Assembly: GCA_903901855.1 (NCBI GenBank) | Contig: CAIUSP010000024.1 | Coordinates: 38,061-102,060 of the forward strand | Source: an uncultured bacterium | GTDB taxonomy: Bacteria > Actinomycetota > Thermoleophilia > Solirubrobacterales > 70-9 | Reading direction: 5' to 3' | Length of the DNA stretch: 64,000 nucleotides | Shown here: positions 51,752 to 61,766 of the stretch, in pieces | Layout of the letters: each line of letters starts with the position of its first letter | How positions within the stretch are numbered: position 1 is the stretch's first letter | The notes under the pieces: generated by a model | Seen by the model: only the letters and a program-made list of their open reading frames with translations | The model's database searches: none | What the model was told of the DNA's origin: nothing | Program-made: the position numbers and the translations under genes

Positions 51752-53038
51752 CTAGTTCGAGATTCCGTCGAGCCGCGCGATCAGGTCGGGTACGTGTGTG
51801 AGGTATGCGTTGTAGTCGAAGATCGCGTCGAGATCGAGATCCGGCGCGGCTTCTCCGATCAACTGTCTGAACTCGATCCCCTCATCCCACGCCTTCTGCG
51901 CGCTCTTCTGGACCAGGCGGTAGGCGTCATCGCGAGTCATCCCCGATTCGATCAGTGAACTGAGGGCACGCTGGCTGAACACGGCGCCGTGGGTCAGTTC
52001 GAGGTTCTCCCGCATCCGATCGGTGTGGACCGTCATTCCCTCGATCAGTCTGGTGGCGAGCGAGAGCGAGTAATCGAGAGTGGTCATGGTGTCGGGGAGG
52101 ATTATCCTCTCCGCGCTCGAGTGCGAGATATCCCGCTCGTGCCAGAGCGCAACGCTCTCGAGCGCCGGTACCGCGTATCCGCGCAGTACCCGGGAGAGTC
52201 CACAGATCCTCTCGGCGATTATCGGGTTGCGCTTGTGTGGCATCGCGGAGGAGCCCTTCTGGCCCTTGCCGAATGGTTCCTCGACCTCTCGGACCTCGGT
52301 GCGCTGGAGGTTCCTGAACTCCTTGCCGAGTCGCTCCAGCCCACCACCCGCAATCGCAGATCTCGCGATCAATACGGCAAGTCGGTCACGGGGGATCACC
52401 TGAGTCGAGATGTCCTCGCGTTTTAGTCCGAGGGAATCGAGGGCGTGTGCCTCTACCGATGGCGGTACGGACGCGTGGGTACCGACGGCACCGGAAAGGG
52501 CCCCGTAGCGCATCTGCTCGAAGGCGTCCTCCATACGGTCACGGTTGCGAGCGGACTCGAAGGCGAACCCGGCTAGCTTCAGGCCGAAGGTCGTCGGTTC
52601 CGCGTGAACCCCGTGTGTCCTGCCGATACAGAGCGTGTCTGCGTGCTCGCGTGCCTTGGCCACGATGGCGTCGGTGAGGGCGCGGAGATCGTCGACGATG
52701 ATCTCCCCGGCGTCCTGGATCTGCAGCGCGAGCGCGGTATCGAGTACATCCGAAGAGGTCAGGCCATAGTGGACCCAGCGCCCCTCTTCGCCGCCCACGG
52801 ACTCGGCCACCACGTCTACGAACGCCGCCACATCGTGTCCGGTGGTCTCCTCTCGCTCGGCTACCGCCTCGACCGTGAAGCTCGCCCTTTCCCTGATCTT
52901 CTTCGCGGCTTCTTCTGGCACCACCCCTTCAGCAGCCCAGGCATCGGTCGCGGCTAACTCCACCTCGAGCCAGGTCTCCATCTTCCTCTGCTGGGACCAG
53001 ACGGCCCCCATCTTCTCGCGTGTGTAGCGCTCGATCAT
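51752..53038 (-). CDS. purB: Adenylosuccinate lyase
   Basis: 428 residues. Cleaves SAICAR and adenylosuccinate. Motifs: GHDVAAFVDVV, VHYGLTSSDVLDTA, CIGRTHGVHAEPTTFGLK (catalytic His) and the signature GSSAMPHKRNPIIAERI with the mobile-loop Ser, then HERDISHSSAERIILPD. ATG overlaps the purE stop (ATGA). Confidence 0.97.
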   Translation of the reverse strand: MIERYTREKMGAVWSQQRKMETWLEVELAATDAWAAEGVVPEEAAKKIRERASFTVEAVAEREETTGHDVAAFVDVVAESVGGEEGRWVHYGLTSSDVLDTALALQIQDAGEIIVDDLRALTDAIVAKAREHADTLCIGRTHGVHAEPTTFGLKLAGFAFESARNRDRMEDAFEQMRYGALSGAVGTHASVPPSVEAHALDSLGLKREDISTQVIPRDRLAVLIARSAIAGGGLERLGKEFRNLQRTEVREVEEPFGKGQKGSSAMPHKRNPIIAERICGLSRVLRGYAVPALESVALWHERDISHSSAERIILPDTMTTLDYSLSLATRLIEGMTVHTDRMRENLELTHGAVFSQRALSSLIESGMTRDDAYRLVQKSAQKAWDEGIEFRQLIGEAAPDLDLDAIFDYNAYLTHVPDLIARLDGISN

Positions 53039-53514
53039 GACTGGATGATCCTGGCTGCCAAGACCCCGGCGTTCTCTGCTCCATCCACCGCTACGCAGGC
53101 GACCGGGACACCGGGTGGCATCTGGGCAACCGAGAGCAATGCGTCCAGCCCATCCATGACCCCACCCGAGAGCGGTACCCCGATCACCGGCAGTTCCGTG
53201 TGGGAGGCGGCAGCGCCAGGCAGTGCCGCAGACATGCCGGCTCCGGCGATGATCACCTTCAACCCTCGCATCTGGGCGTTCATGCAGTAGTCGCGGGTCT
53301 CCTCGGGCTCACGATGGGCACTGATCACCCTGACCTCGTAACGGATACCCCGTTCCTGCAGGGCGGTCCCGGCCGGCTGCATCTTGGCCTTGTCGTTCGT
53401 CGAACCCATGATGATCCCGACCAGCGGCGCGTCCACCTCGATCTCCGAGAAGGCTTCCTCCACATCCGGCATCTTTACCGCTGCGGTCTCATCTGACTGA
53501 GGGTCTGGGCCCAT
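53035..53514 (-). CDS. purE: N5-carboxyaminoimidazole ribonucleotide mutase
   Basis: 159 residues, ATG with a clear upstream aaggaacg. Family motifs: VGIIMGSTND (phosphate loop), VISAHREPEE (catalytic His), IAGAGMSAALPGAAAS and PVIGVPLSGGVMDGLDALLSVAQMPPGVPVA. About 30 extra residues precede the core. Class I PurE normally works with PurK (N5-CAIR synthase); no purK is in this window. Confidence 0.95.
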   Translation of the reverse strand: MGPDPQSDETAAVKMPDVEEAFSEIEVDAPLVGIIMGSTNDKAKMQPAGTALQERGIRYEVRVISAHREPEETRDYCMNAQMRGLKVIIAGAGMSAALPGAAASHTELPVIGVPLSGGVMDGLDALLSVAQMPPGVPVACVAVDGAENAGVLAARIIQS

Positions 53515-53554
53515 CGCTCGTTCCTTTCGGACTGTGCGGACTGCTGCAGTGAGA

Positions 53555-54820
53555 CTATTCCACGGCGCGCGCTGCGATATCGGTACGAATCTGTCGTCCC
53601 TCGAAATCGATCATCCCGACCGCCTCGTAGGCACGGCTTCGGGCTTGTCTGGCGTCTGCGCCGAGCGCGGTGACCGCCAAAACCCTTCCCCCGGCGGTCA
53701 CCACCCTGCCGTCCTCGTTCGCCGTTCCGGCGTGATGGATCTCTACGCCCTCGACCTCCGCCGCCTCATCCAGTCCTGTGATCTCGTCTCCGCTCGAGGA
53801 CGACTCCGGATACCCGGCAGAGGCCATCACCACGGTCACCGCCCAGTCGCCCGCGAAGTCGATCCTGGTGCCGGAGAGGCCTGCGTCTTCGCGTGAGGCC
53901 AAGAAGAGATCGACGAGATCAGACTGCAGTCGCGGCAGCACCGCCTGAGTCTCGGGATCGCCGAACCGGGTATTGAACTCGAGGACCTTCGGGCCGTCTC
54001 TGGTCATCATCAGCCCTGCGTAGAGGATCCCCCGGAACGGCGTGCCGTGCCCGGCCATCGTCTCGACTACCGGTCGATGGACCAGATCCAGGATCTCCTC
54101 GACCTGTTCGGGGTCGATCCCGGGTACGGGTGAGTAACTGCCCATGCCCCCGGTGTTGGGGCCGACGTCACCGTCGCCGATCCGCTTGTAGTCCTGGGCT
54201 GGAGCGAGAGGTACTACGTTCTCCCCGTCGCAGATCGCCAGCAGCGACAGCTCCGTTCCCTCCAGGAACTCTTCCATCACGACCTTCGTTTCTCCGAATC
54301 GCTTCTCGACGAAGAACTCCTCTACGGCTGCCCTCGCTTCGTCTTCGTCTTGGCAGATCACCACGCCCTTGCCGGCAGCGAGACCGTCGGCCTTCAAGAC
54401 CAGTGGATAGGAAGCCTCGCCGAGGTGCTCGAGCGCTTCCTGTTCCGAGGTCAGCACGACGTGCGAGGCCGTGGGGACCTTCGCCTCGATCATGACTTCC
54501 TTTGCGAACAGTTTCGATCCCTCCAACCGTGCGGCTTCCCCGCTCGGACCGAACGCCGGGATACCGGCTGCCTCCATTCGGTCCACGATGCCCTCCACCA
54601 GAGGAGCCTCCGGGCCGACCGCGACCAGATCGATCTCGTGCTCGGTTGCGAGTGCCACGAGCCCGTCGACATCGTCTGCCTTCACCTCGACGCATTCGGC
54701 ATCGGCGGCTATGCCGGCATTTCCCGGCGCGCAGATGATCTCCGGCTCGTGGGCAGAGCGCGCGAGGGCACGAACCATCGCGTGTTCACGACCTCCGGAT
54801 CCGATCACCAGGACCCTCAA
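53555..54820 (-). CDS. purD: Phosphoribosylamine--glycine ligase
   Basis: 421 residues, TTG start ([15 protein letters not shown]). ATP-grasp enzyme making GAR. Motifs: [89 protein letters not shown] and [17 protein letters not shown]. First gene of the purD-E-B part; 40 bases to purE. Confidence 0.97.
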   Translation of the reverse strand: MRVLVIGSGGREHAMVRALARSAHEPEIICAPGNAGIAADAECVEVKADDVDGLVALATEHEIDLVAVGPEAPLVEGIVDRMEAAGIPAFGPSGEAARLEGSKLFAKEVMIEAKVPTASHVVLTSEQEALEHLGEASYPLVLKADGLAAGKGVVICQDEDEARAAVEEFFVEKRFGETKVVMEEFLEGTELSLLAICDGENVVPLAPAQDYKRIGDGDVGPNTGGMGSYSPVPGIDPEQVEEILDLVHRPVVETMAGHGTPFRGILYAGLMMTRDGPKVLEFNTRFGDPETQAVLPRLQSDLVDLFLASREDAGLSGTRIDFAGDWAVTVVMASAGYPESSSSGDEITGLDEAAEVEGVEIHHAGTANEDGRVVTAGGRVLAVTALGADARQARSRAYEAVGMIDFEGRQIRTDIAARAVE

Positions 54821-54873
54821 GATCTCGTCCTCCCGCCTCTTGCTGCGTCCGTTGCTTTGTCGATCATCGGCAC

Positions 54874-55521
54874 GTGTCCGGCCACCCTATCGTCGCTGCC
54901 CTCTACGACCGCATACTCGGGCCGGTCGAACATGCCGGCTTGGGGGAGATCCGAACCGGGACGCTCGCTGCGGCGAGCGGAAGGACCCTCGAGATAGCAG
55001 CCGGTAACGGACACAATCTCGGACATTATCCCGCCTCGGTCGATTCGCTCGTCCTCGCGGAACCCGACCCCCACATGTATTCGCGATTGCTCGAGCGGGT
55101 GGATCGTGTGGGGCCTTGCACCGACGGTCACGTGATCGAGTGCTCCGTCCTGCAGGAATCCGCCGAAGACCTGCCCTTCGAGCCGAACAGCTTCGACTCG
55201 GTCGTATGCACGCTGGGGCTCTGCACGATCCCCGACCCGGCCCGTGCCCTCGCCGAGGTGAGGAGGGTGCTGTCACCGGACGGCCGATTCTGCTTCGTCG
55301 AGCACGTCCGCTCGGCGGAGTCGGGAACGGCCCGGATGCAGGACCTGATCACTCCGTTCTGGCGACGGGCAGCGGGAGGATGCCACCCGAACCGTGATTC
55401 GCTGGCCCTCATCGAGTCCGCTGGCTTCCGGATCGAGGCGCTCGAGCGGGGAACGATGCCCAAGGCACCGAGGCCTCTGAGTCCGCTGATCAGCGGTTTC
55501 GCGGTCAGTCCTGCGCCCTAG
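54874..55521 (+). CDS. Class I SAM-dependent methyltransferase
   Basis: 215 residues, GTG start. Methyltransf_11 fold: [18 protein letters not shown] (SAM loop with E-I-A-A-G-N-G), [12 protein letters not shown] (acidic ribose binder), [40 protein letters not shown]. Resembles UbiE/COQ5-like or phospholipid-type small methyltransferases; substrate not predictable. Stop shares CTAG with the SRPBCC gene. Confidence 0.88.
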   Translation: MSGHPIVAALYDRILGPVEHAGLGEIRTGTLAAASGRTLEIAAGNGHNLGHYPASVDSLVLAEPDPHMYSRLLERVDRVGPCTDGHVIECSVLQESAEDLPFEPNSFDSVVCTLGLCTIPDPARALAEVRRVLSPDGRFCFVEHVRSAESGTARMQDLITPFWRRAAGGCHPNRDSLALIESAGFRIEALERGTMPKAPRPLSPLISGFAVSPAP

Positions 55522-55991
55522 GGCTGCTCGCCGAAGATCCTCTCGATCTCCTGGTAGCGGTAGTCGAAGATTCCCTCCAGATCCCGCTCGACCAGCAGCC
55601 GCCGCGCGATCTCCCCGAACGGCCCGAACGGCATTTCGTAGCGGACGATGTCGCGCATCAGGGTGCCGCCCTGCCCGTCGTCCTCGAAGGTGTGGGTGTG
55701 GTGCCAGAGCTTGTATGGACCCTTCAACTGCGTGTCCACGAAGCGCTTACCCGGAGTCCACTCCTCGATCCGGGTCAGCCAGTTGACCGGTACCCCGCGG
55801 ACCCTCAGTCGGTAGGTGATCAATGTTCCCTCGTGCATCTCTATCGGCGCCGGTGTGGTCACCTTGAACCTGAGTAGCGGCGGGGTGATCTGCTCGAGAT
55901 TGAAGGCGTCCGCGAAGAACTCGAAGGTCTCCTTCGGAGGCCCGGGAAGCCGCTGCTCACGTTCGATCAGGTGGGGCACGAGTTCGATCAT
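55518..55991 (-). CDS. SRPBCC-family ligand-binding protein
   Basis: 157 residues. START/SRPBCC cavity fold similar to the proteins once labelled CDP-paratose 2-epimerase: REQRLPGPPKETFEFFADAFNLEQITPP, EGTLITYRLRVRGVPVNWLTRI, FVDTQLKGPYKLWHHTHTFE, GTLMRDIVRYEMPFGPFGEIA and a C-terminal helix ending EGIFDYRYQEIERIF. Probably binds a hydrophobic ligand; no enzymatic residues are evident. Single gene, divergent from the DUF4239 gene. Confidence 0.88.
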   Translation of the reverse strand: MIELVPHLIEREQRLPGPPKETFEFFADAFNLEQITPPLLRFKVTTPAPIEMHEGTLITYRLRVRGVPVNWLTRIEEWTPGKRFVDTQLKGPYKLWHHTHTFEDDGQGGTLMRDIVRYEMPFGPFGEIARRLLVERDLEGIFDYRYQEIERIFGEQP

Positions 55992-56025
55992 ATTCTCCCA
56001 AGGACGGTTGGGAATTTGAAATCGC

Positions 56026-56031
56026 CATAAT
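56026..56031 (+). promoter_or_regulatory. Candidate -10 box CATAAT of the DUF4239 gene
   Basis: CATAAT ends 10 bases before the ATG at 56042, in an unusually A/T-rich 40-base spacer between divergent genes. No ribosome site lies between box and ATG. Confidence 0.4.
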
Positions 56032-56041
56032 CACGCGGCCG

Positions 56042-56872
56042 ATGGAGTTCCTCACATCTCTCCCCACCTGGATCCTCTTTGCGGGCTCCATCCTCTTCTT
56101 CGCAGGCTTTACCTATGGAGCGAGTACCTACCTTCACAACAAGTTCCCCAACAAGACGGGCGCCCCTTACGCCCACACCGCCGAGTACTACAACACGGTC
56201 ATCGGGGCGCTGTTTGCTTTCCTCACGGCCTTCCTGATCAATTCCGCCTTCACGACGGTCAGGACCACCAACGAGATCGTCGCCGCCGAGGCATCCGCCG
56301 CCAATCGCGTCGCCTGGGCCACGCGAGGGCTCCCAAGCGCCGATGTCTCTGCCGTGCAGGAGAGCCTCGCCCGTTACCTCTCTGCACTTGAGACCGAGGA
56401 GTGGCCCAATCTAGGTGAGTCCACCTCCTACGATCTCGAGGAGGAATCTTCAGAGGGTGCCCTCGCCACACCGGAACTCAACGCCCTGCAGCAGAAGGTC
56501 TTCGAGGTGGGGTCACGTCCGTACGTGCCGGCGCTGTCGGCCGAATCCCTCCAGTCGGCGGTCGACGACCTCGGCTCGGAACGCCGAGCCCGTCTGGCCG
56601 CTGCCAACTCGGTGCTGCCGTTCTCGCTCTTCCTGTTGGCGGTGATCTCGGGTATCACCCTGATCGTCAACCTCATCATCACCACCCTCAGGGACGGCCG
56701 CAAGGCATCGTTCGTTTCGGCTGGAATCGTGCTCGTCGTAGCCCTGGACATTGCACTGATCCTCGGTCTGACGGCACCATTCGACGGGCCCTTCACGGTC
56801 AAGGTCGATCCGCTGGTGACGCTCTACCGGGAGATCAGCGACGGCAGGTATCTGCCATGGGCGGGCGGCTGA
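56042..56872 (+). CDS. DUF4239 (bestrophin-like) membrane protein
   Basis: 276 residues. Helices at about 9-27 and 54-72 (NTVIGALFAFLTAFLINSAF), a soluble middle of about 110 residues rich in Ala/Glu, and two helices at about 195-215 and 227-245. The sequence around EYYNTVIGALFAFLTAF and the distal FDGPFTVKVDPL are typical of DUF4239, distantly related to bestrophin channels. Its stop overlaps the next start by one base (TGATG), so it is coupled to the substrate-binding lipoprotein. Role unknown. Confidence 0.87.
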   Translation: MEFLTSLPTWILFAGSILFFAGFTYGASTYLHNKFPNKTGAPYAHTAEYYNTVIGALFAFLTAFLINSAFTTVRTTNEIVAAEASAANRVAWATRGLPSADVSAVQESLARYLSALETEEWPNLGESTSYDLEEESSEGALATPELNALQQKVFEVGSRPYVPALSAESLQSAVDDLGSERRARLAAANSVLPFSLFLLAVISGITLIVNLIITTLRDGRKASFVSAGIVLVVALDIALILGLTAPFDGPFTVKVDPLVTLYREISDGRYLPWAGG

Positions 56873-58196
56873 TGTCGAAACGGTCATTCACCCTGCGTGT
56901 GTCGCTGGTGATGCTGGTATTCGGCGTCGTCGCTGGCTGCGGGAACGGATCGTCCACCGTGGATTCGAGAGATCTGATCGACGCCACCTGTGAGGACGAT
57001 CCCTATGGGTGCGTCCGTTACGAGCGCACCCAGCCGGTCGACATCGGCGCCCTGCTCTGGCTCAGCGAGGAGTCCCGGACCGCAGGGACCGGAGTCGATT
57101 CCCAGCGTGGGGTCGAGTTGGCTCTCGACTATCTCGACGGGGACTTCGACGGCGCCACTGGCAAGGTGCTCGGACACGATGTGGAACTAGACCTCGCCGA
57201 CGACGGTTGCGACCCGAAGCAGGGAATCCGTGGGGCGAGAATGCTGGCCTCGCGCGAGGATCTCCTCGCGGTGGTCGGAACCACCTGTTCCTCCGCTGCC
57301 ATAGATGCGGCGGCGAAGGTCCTCTCCGAGAAGGGCACAGTGCTCATCTCACCCACCAACACCGCTCCGGAGCTGACCGATCGCCGGTCTCACCTTCCCT
57401 TCTACGCACGCACTGCGCCCAACGATCTGATCCAGGGAGCCGTGGTGGGTGACTTCTCGGTCAAACGTGCACCTGGTGGCACCGCCCTGGTGCTGAGCGA
57501 CGGTTCTGCCTACAGCGATTCCCTAGCGGAGAGCTTCTCAGCGCGGTTCGAGGACGGAGGAGGAGATGTGGAGAGAGTGACGCTGGCACCCACCGACACC
57601 ACCTCGGACGTCTCGAACGCTCTCTCTCATCCACCAGCGGATCTCCGGACATCCTCTACTTCCCGCTGAACGGCGATCTGTGTACCGAGGCGATCGCGGC
57701 AGTCGGTTCCTCGCAGGCCGGTCTCCTGCTCACCTCGGATGGCTGCTTCAACTCCGAGGTCCTCGCTGCGGCCGAGGCCGCGTCGCTCCAGCTGAATGCC
57801 TCCGGTCCCGATGTGCGGGATCTCGACTCGAACCGCTTCTACGGACAGGAGTTGCTGCCTGCCTACCGCGAGTCCTTCGGCGAGAGTCCGACCGCGATCT
57901 TCCATGCCCACGCGTTCGACGCTGCGAACCTGATCTTCGACGCTCTGCGCCGAAGCGCGCTTCAGGGAGAGGATGGCTACCTCGCCGTTCCACGGAGTGA
58001 GTTCCGCGCCGCATTGTTCGCCACGGAAGGTTACGACGGGTTCTCAGGAACCCTCGATTGCACCGACCTCGGTGACTGCCAGGTCGCCTCGCTGATCTCG
58101 ATCTACGCTACGCCGGGCTGGCCCGTCGAAGGCGGTCGGCAGGACGCACCTCCCGTTTACAGCCAGAGTCTGACCCTGAGTGAAGTGCTTCCCTGA
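56872..58196 (+). pseudogene. Branched-chain-amino-acid-type substrate-binding lipoprotein, frameshifted
   Basis: A type-1 periplasmic binding protein (Peripla_BP_6) split into two frames. The first frame (ATG 56872) has a lipobox signal peptide (VVAGC) and domain 1 (IGALLWLSEESRTAG, GVDSQRGVELALDYL, VVGTTCSSAAIDAAAKVL, LISPTNTAPELT, FYARTAPNDLIQG) and runs into a TGA at 57667. The second frame carries the rest (PDILYFPLNGDLCTEAI, GLLLTSDGCFN, HAHAFDAANLIFDAL, YDGFSGTLDC). The break is at a (CT)4 run near 57620-57628; removing one CT joins the frames as SNALSSTSGSPD. Either a real slippage mutation or a sequencing error. It may supply a transporter whose other genes are not here. Confidence 0.88.
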
Positions 58197-58201
58197 ACGA
58201 A

Positions 58202-60850
58202 TCAGGAAGCGGCGTCGGCGGTCTTCTTCCCGCCGGACTTCTTCTTGGCCGAGGACGTCTTGGCCGGGGCCTTCTGTGAGAAGGTCAACTCGCCGTCCGA
58301 GGAATCGACCTCGATGGTGTCACCCTCCGAGAAGTCACCTTCGAGGAGCCTCAGAGCGAGTTTGTCGACCAGCTGCTTCTGGATCACGCGTTTGAGCGGC
58401 CGGGCTCCGTAGACCGGGTCGTACCCCAGATTCGCAAGCAATTCGCGGGCCTTCTCGCTCATCTCGATCTCGAGCCCCTTCTCGGCGACTCGCCTGGTCA
58501 GAGCGGCGACCTGGAGTTCCACGATCTCTCCGATGTTCGCCTTGGTCAGGCGATGGAACAGCACCACATCGTCGATCCGGTTGAGGAACTCCGGCCGGAA
58601 GGTCGTCTCGAGAGCTTCGGTGACCTCGTTGCGCGTCTCCTCGCTGAGTTCACCCTTTCCCTTCTGGGCAGAGATTGCCTGTGACCCCACGTTCGAGGTC
58701 ATGATCAAGACCGTGTTGGTGAAGTCCACGGTCCGCCCCAGACCATCGGTCAGGCGTCCGTCGTCCATCAACTGCAGCAGCACGTTGAACACATCGGGGT
58801 GTGCCTTCTCGATTTCGTCGAGCAAGATCACCGCGTAGGGGCGGCGCCTGACCGTCTCGGTCAACTGGCCCCCCTCCTCGTATCCGACGTATCCGGGAGG
58901 TGCCCCGATCAGCCTTGCGACCGAGTGTTTCTCCATGTACTCGGACATGTCGATACGAACCATCGCCTGCTCGGAGTCGAACATGAATTCCGCCAGAGCC
59001 CTCGCGAGTTCGGTCTTGCCCACTCCGGTGGGACCGAGGAAGAGGAAGCTCCCGATCGGCCGGTTCGGATCCGACAGCCCTGAGCGCGATCGACGCAGGG
59101 CACCGGAGACCGCGACGACCGCCTCTTCCTGACCGATCACCCGGTCGTGGAGCCGCTCTTCCATCTGGATCAGCTTCTCGACCTCTCCCTCCATCAGCTT
59201 CGAGACCGGGATGCCGGTCCACTTGCCGACCACCTCGGCGATGTCCTGCTCGGTTACCTCCTCGGTCAGCAATGAGCCTTCGCTGCGGTGCAGTTCGCCG
59301 AGCTTCTCTTCGCTGGCGAGTATCCGCTTCTCGATCTCGGGGATCCGTCCGTAGCGCAGCTCGGCTGCGCGCTCCAGATCCGCGTCTCTCTCGGCCTTTT
59401 CGGCCTCTCGCTGGGCCTCGTCCAGTTCCGCCTTGGCGCCCTTGATCTCGTCGATCGCGGACTTCTCATTCTGCCAGCGGGCCTTCATCTCGCTCGAGCT
59501 CTCGTTCAGCTCGGCTAGCTCGGCCTCCAGCGTGTCCAGCCGCTTCTTGGACGCATCGTCGGTTTCCTTCTTGAGTGCCTCACGTTCGATCTCGAGTTGC
59601 TGGATGCGGCGCTCGACCTCGTCGATCTCGGTTGGCATCGAGTCGATTTCGATCTTCAGCCGCGACGCGGCCTCGTCGATCAGATCGATTGCCTTGTCGG
59701 GCAGGAAGCGGTCACTGATGTAGCGATCCGAGAGGGTGGCCGCCGCGACGATCGCGGTGTCGGTGATCCGCACTCCGTGGTGTACCTCGTAACGCTCCTT
59801 GAGGCCGCGGAGGATGGCCACGGTGTCGCCGATTCCGGGCTCACCCACGACGACCGGTTGGAACCGGCGCTCGAGCGCCGGATCCTTCTCGATGTGCTTG
59901 CGGTACTCGTCGAGCGTGGTGGCTCCCACTGCCCTCAGCTCACCGCGGGCGAGCATGGGTTTGAGCAGATTCGAGGCATCCACGGCGCCTTCGGCTGCGC
60001 CTGCTCCGACGATCGTATGGAGCTCGTCCATGAACAGCACGATCCGTCCCTCGGCGTCCTGGATCTCCTTGAGTACTGCCTTGAGCCTCTCTTCGAACTC
60101 TCCCCGATATTTCGACCCGGCGAGCAGCGCGCCGATGTCCAGCGAGATCACCTTTCGGTCACGCAGGCTGTCGGGCACGTCACCCGAGACGACTCGCTGG
60201 GCGAGCCCTTCCACGATCGCGGTCTTGCCGACCCCAGGCTCACCGATCAGAACTGGGTTGTTCTTGGTGCGCCTCGAGAGCACCTGCACGACCCTGCGGA
60301 TCTCCTCGTCCCTTCCGATCACCGGGTCGAGCTTGCCGCTCTCGGCCTCGGCAGTGAGATCACGGCCGTACTTCTCCAGCGCTCCGTAGGAATCCTCAGG
60401 GTTGGGAGAGGTCACGCGATGCGGACCGCGCATCTCCATGATCGCCTTGGTCAACTCCCCCTTGTCAGGGAGCAGATCGGCGACCGGGGAACGATCACCG
60501 TCGAGCCCGAGCAGCAGATGCTCGGTCGAGATGTACTCATCGGCCATCGCTTCGGCTTCGCGCTCGGCCTCTTGGATCACCCAGATCAGGGTGTCCGAGG
60601 GCCGGGACTGGGGGACACCTTCGCCGGTGACGCGGGGCAGTTGGTCGATCGCCTCTGTTGCCGAGGCTCGAACCGACTTGGGATCTGACCCCAGCTTGGT
60701 CAGCACGGGTGAGACCAGCCCTTCGGGCTGGTCGAGCAGGGCCAACAGGAGATGCGCAGGCGCGATCTCGGTGTTCTGGTGCTCGCTGGCTATACGAGAG
60801 GCCGCAGCGACGGCCTCTCCTGATTTGATCGTGAATCGGTCTTCTTGCAT
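58202..60850 (-). CDS. clpB: ClpB disaggregase chaperone
   Basis: 882 residues. Hexameric AAA+ protein that rescues aggregated proteins together with DnaK/DnaJ/GrpE. N domain (1-145), NBD1 with Walker A GEPGVGKT near 200-207, the coiled-coil M domain (about 400-520, with [18 protein letters not shown]), NBD2 with GPTGVGKT near 603-610 and sensor motifs, and a Lys/Ala-rich tail ([14 protein letters not shown]). The M domain separates it from ClpA/ClpC. Promoter: TTGACA-17-TAGGAT only 9 bases before ATG, with a dyad just upstream, fitting heat-shock control by the HspR encoded nearby. Confidence 0.97.
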   Translation of the reverse strand: MQEDRFTIKSGEAVAAASRIASEHQNTEIAPAHLLLALLDQPEGLVSPVLTKLGSDPKSVRASATEAIDQLPRVTGEGVPQSRPSDTLIWVIQEAEREAEAMADEYISTEHLLLGLDGDRSPVADLLPDKGELTKAIMEMRGPHRVTSPNPEDSYGALEKYGRDLTAEAESGKLDPVIGRDEEIRRVVQVLSRRTKNNPVLIGEPGVGKTAIVEGLAQRVVSGDVPDSLRDRKVISLDIGALLAGSKYRGEFEERLKAVLKEIQDAEGRIVLFMDELHTIVGAGAAEGAVDASNLLKPMLARGELRAVGATTLDEYRKHIEKDPALERRFQPVVVGEPGIGDTVAILRGLKERYEVHHGVRITDTAIVAAATLSDRYISDRFLPDKAIDLIDEAASRLKIEIDSMPTEIDEVERRIQQLEIEREALKKETDDASKKRLDTLEAELAELNESSSEMKARWQNEKSAIDEIKGAKAELDEAQREAEKAERDADLERAAELRYGRIPEIEKRILASEEKLGELHRSEGSLLTEEVTEQDIAEVVGKWTGIPVSKLMEGEVEKLIQMEERLHDRVIGQEEAVVAVSGALRRSRSGLSDPNRPIGSFLFLGPTGVGKTELARALAEFMFDSEQAMVRIDMSEYMEKHSVARLIGAPPGYVGYEEGGQLTETVRRRPYAVILLDEIEKAHPDVFNVLLQLMDDGRLTDGLGRTVDFTNTVLIMTSNVGSQAISAQKGKGELSEETRNEVTEALETTFRPEFLNRIDDVVLFHRLTKANIGEIVELQVAALTRRVAEKGLEIEMSEKARELLANLGYDPVYGARPLKRVIQKQLVDKLALRLLEGDFSEGDTIEVDSSDGELTFSQKAPAKTSSAKKKSGGKKTADAAS

Positions 60851-60859
60851 AGGAACGAA

Positions 60860-60888
60860 ATCCTACTGCCTTAACACCAATTTGTCAA
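60860..60888 (-). promoter_or_regulatory. clpB promoter (TTGACA - 17 bp - TAGGAT), leaderless
   Basis: On the minus strand a perfect -35 TTGACA (60883-60888) is 17 bases from -10 TAGGAT (60860-60865). The ATG (60850) follows after 9 bases, so the transcript would begin at or within about three bases of the start codon. This is the clearest promoter in the window. Confidence 0.75.
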
Positions 60889-60891
60889 GAT

Positions 60892-60914
60892 ATCTAAGTC
60901 AGAACGACTTAGAT
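60892..60914. promoter_or_regulatory. 9-bp inverted repeat, candidate HspR operator (HAIR-like) at clpB
   Basis: Arms ATCTAAGTC and GACTTAGAT with a 5-base spacer, three bases upstream of the clpB -35. Read as TCTAAGT-N7-ACTTAGA it has the geometry of the HspR element HAIR (CTTGAGT-N7-ACTCAAG), matching at four of seven positions per half-site with every mismatch a transition. HspR is encoded 1.4 kb upstream of clpB on the same strand. Binding is inferred. Confidence 0.6.
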
Positions 60915-60930
60915 CTATGTTTGTGTATGG

Positions 60931-61230
60931 CTATGCCTTGAGGATTTCCAGCAGATCCAGCTCGACCCTCTCCGGAGGCCCAGCGATCAGATCGGAGACG
61001 GAGTCGTTGAACGCGGCGAAATCCTCGTCGCTGTTGACTTCCTCTGCCAGACCATGCGGCAACACACCGATTCCTCTGACCAGTCCGCTCGCAGGATCCC
61101 CGACCAGCAGGATCAGTTCGTCGGACGGATGCTTCTCCTGGAAACGCTTTGCGAACTCGCCGTAGAGCTTGGCGACTTCCTCGTAGTGGCCAGGCTTTGC
61201 ATGCAGGGTGAACTCGACCAGTGATGACAT
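60931..61230 (-). CDS. Small alpha/beta-barrel protein (antibiotic-monooxygenase-like fold), hypothetical
   Basis: 99 residues, ATG with upstream aggag. The pattern VEFTLHAKPGHYEEVAKLYGEFAKRF then LILLVGDPASGLVRGIGV resembles dimeric ferredoxin-like ABM/stress-responsive barrels (beta-alpha-beta with a central loop). No catalytic residues recognised. It lies between hspR-side genes and clpB, but clpB has its own promoter. Confidence 0.72.
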   Translation of the reverse strand: MSSLVEFTLHAKPGHYEEVAKLYGEFAKRFQEKHPSDELILLVGDPASGLVRGIGVLPHGLAEEVNSDEDFAAFNDSVSDLIAGPPERVELDLLEILKA

Positions 61231-61281
61231 CGTCTACTCCTGTCTCGTTGATTGCGTGTCGGCAGGGTAGCCGTGTGAGCG

Positions 61282-61668
61282 TCAGCGGGCGCGGCCGCGC
61301 AAGCGCCAAGCGACCCAGAGCGCCGAGGCGGTCGCCAGACCGGCGGAGACCGTCCCCTTCATCGACGCCTCCCGAACGCTCTTCTCGCCGGATGCCCAGG
61401 CTGCACCGAAGATCGCAGTGTCACCTGCGTCGGCTGCAGCCACTGCGAGGGTCGATGCCAGCAGAGCCGTCCGGTCACCCTTGACCAGCGCTGCAGTCTC
61501 GGCAGCGCCCAAGACCAGATCCCGACCTCCTGCCAGGCGGGCCACCGCCAGCGTGGAGGCGGTCGGCTTCTCGAATCCCAGTGTCTTCAGGGTCAGTTCG
61601 GGGGCGATCATCAGACCGGCACCGATCGCGAGACGACCCAGCGCCAGCCCCGAGGCCAACAGCATCAC
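61282..61668 (-). CDS. Small membrane protein (DUF4267-like), hypothetical
   Basis: 128 residues with about four helices: MLLASGLALGRLAIGAGLMI, ARLAGGRDLVLGAAETAALV, ALLASTLAVAAADAGDTAIF and a C-terminal one ending in Arg-rich RLRGRAR. The ARLAGGRDLVLG motif (R-x-x-G-x-R-D) is typical of DUF4267/DUF4345-like membrane proteins. Monocistronic-looking; function unknown. Confidence 0.75.
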   Translation of the reverse strand: MMLLASGLALGRLAIGAGLMIAPELTLKTLGFEKPTASTLAVARLAGGRDLVLGAAETAALVKGDRTALLASTLAVAAADAGDTAIFGAAWASGEKSVREASMKGTVSAGLATASALWVAWRLRGRAR

Positions 61669-61766
61669 GTCAGGTGCGCGGGCCGCAGGATCTGCACTCC
61701 CGAGTCCGGTCAGTTGTTCTTCGTCGCGGTAGATGACGCAACCCTACCGCGCCGCAGGAGGTGTCG

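Noticed and set aside
53035..53514. PurE as an unusual class because the AxHLPG-type loop reads SAALPG
   Set aside because: The catalytic SAHR and the other class I motifs are intact and this loop appears to vary among PurE proteins, so I do not claim a different activity.
57600..57670. Programmed -1 ribosomal frameshift in the binding-protein gene
   Set aside because: No slippery heptamer (X-XXY-YYZ) and no evident downstream pseudoknot; a dinucleotide slip at the CT run explains the break more simply.
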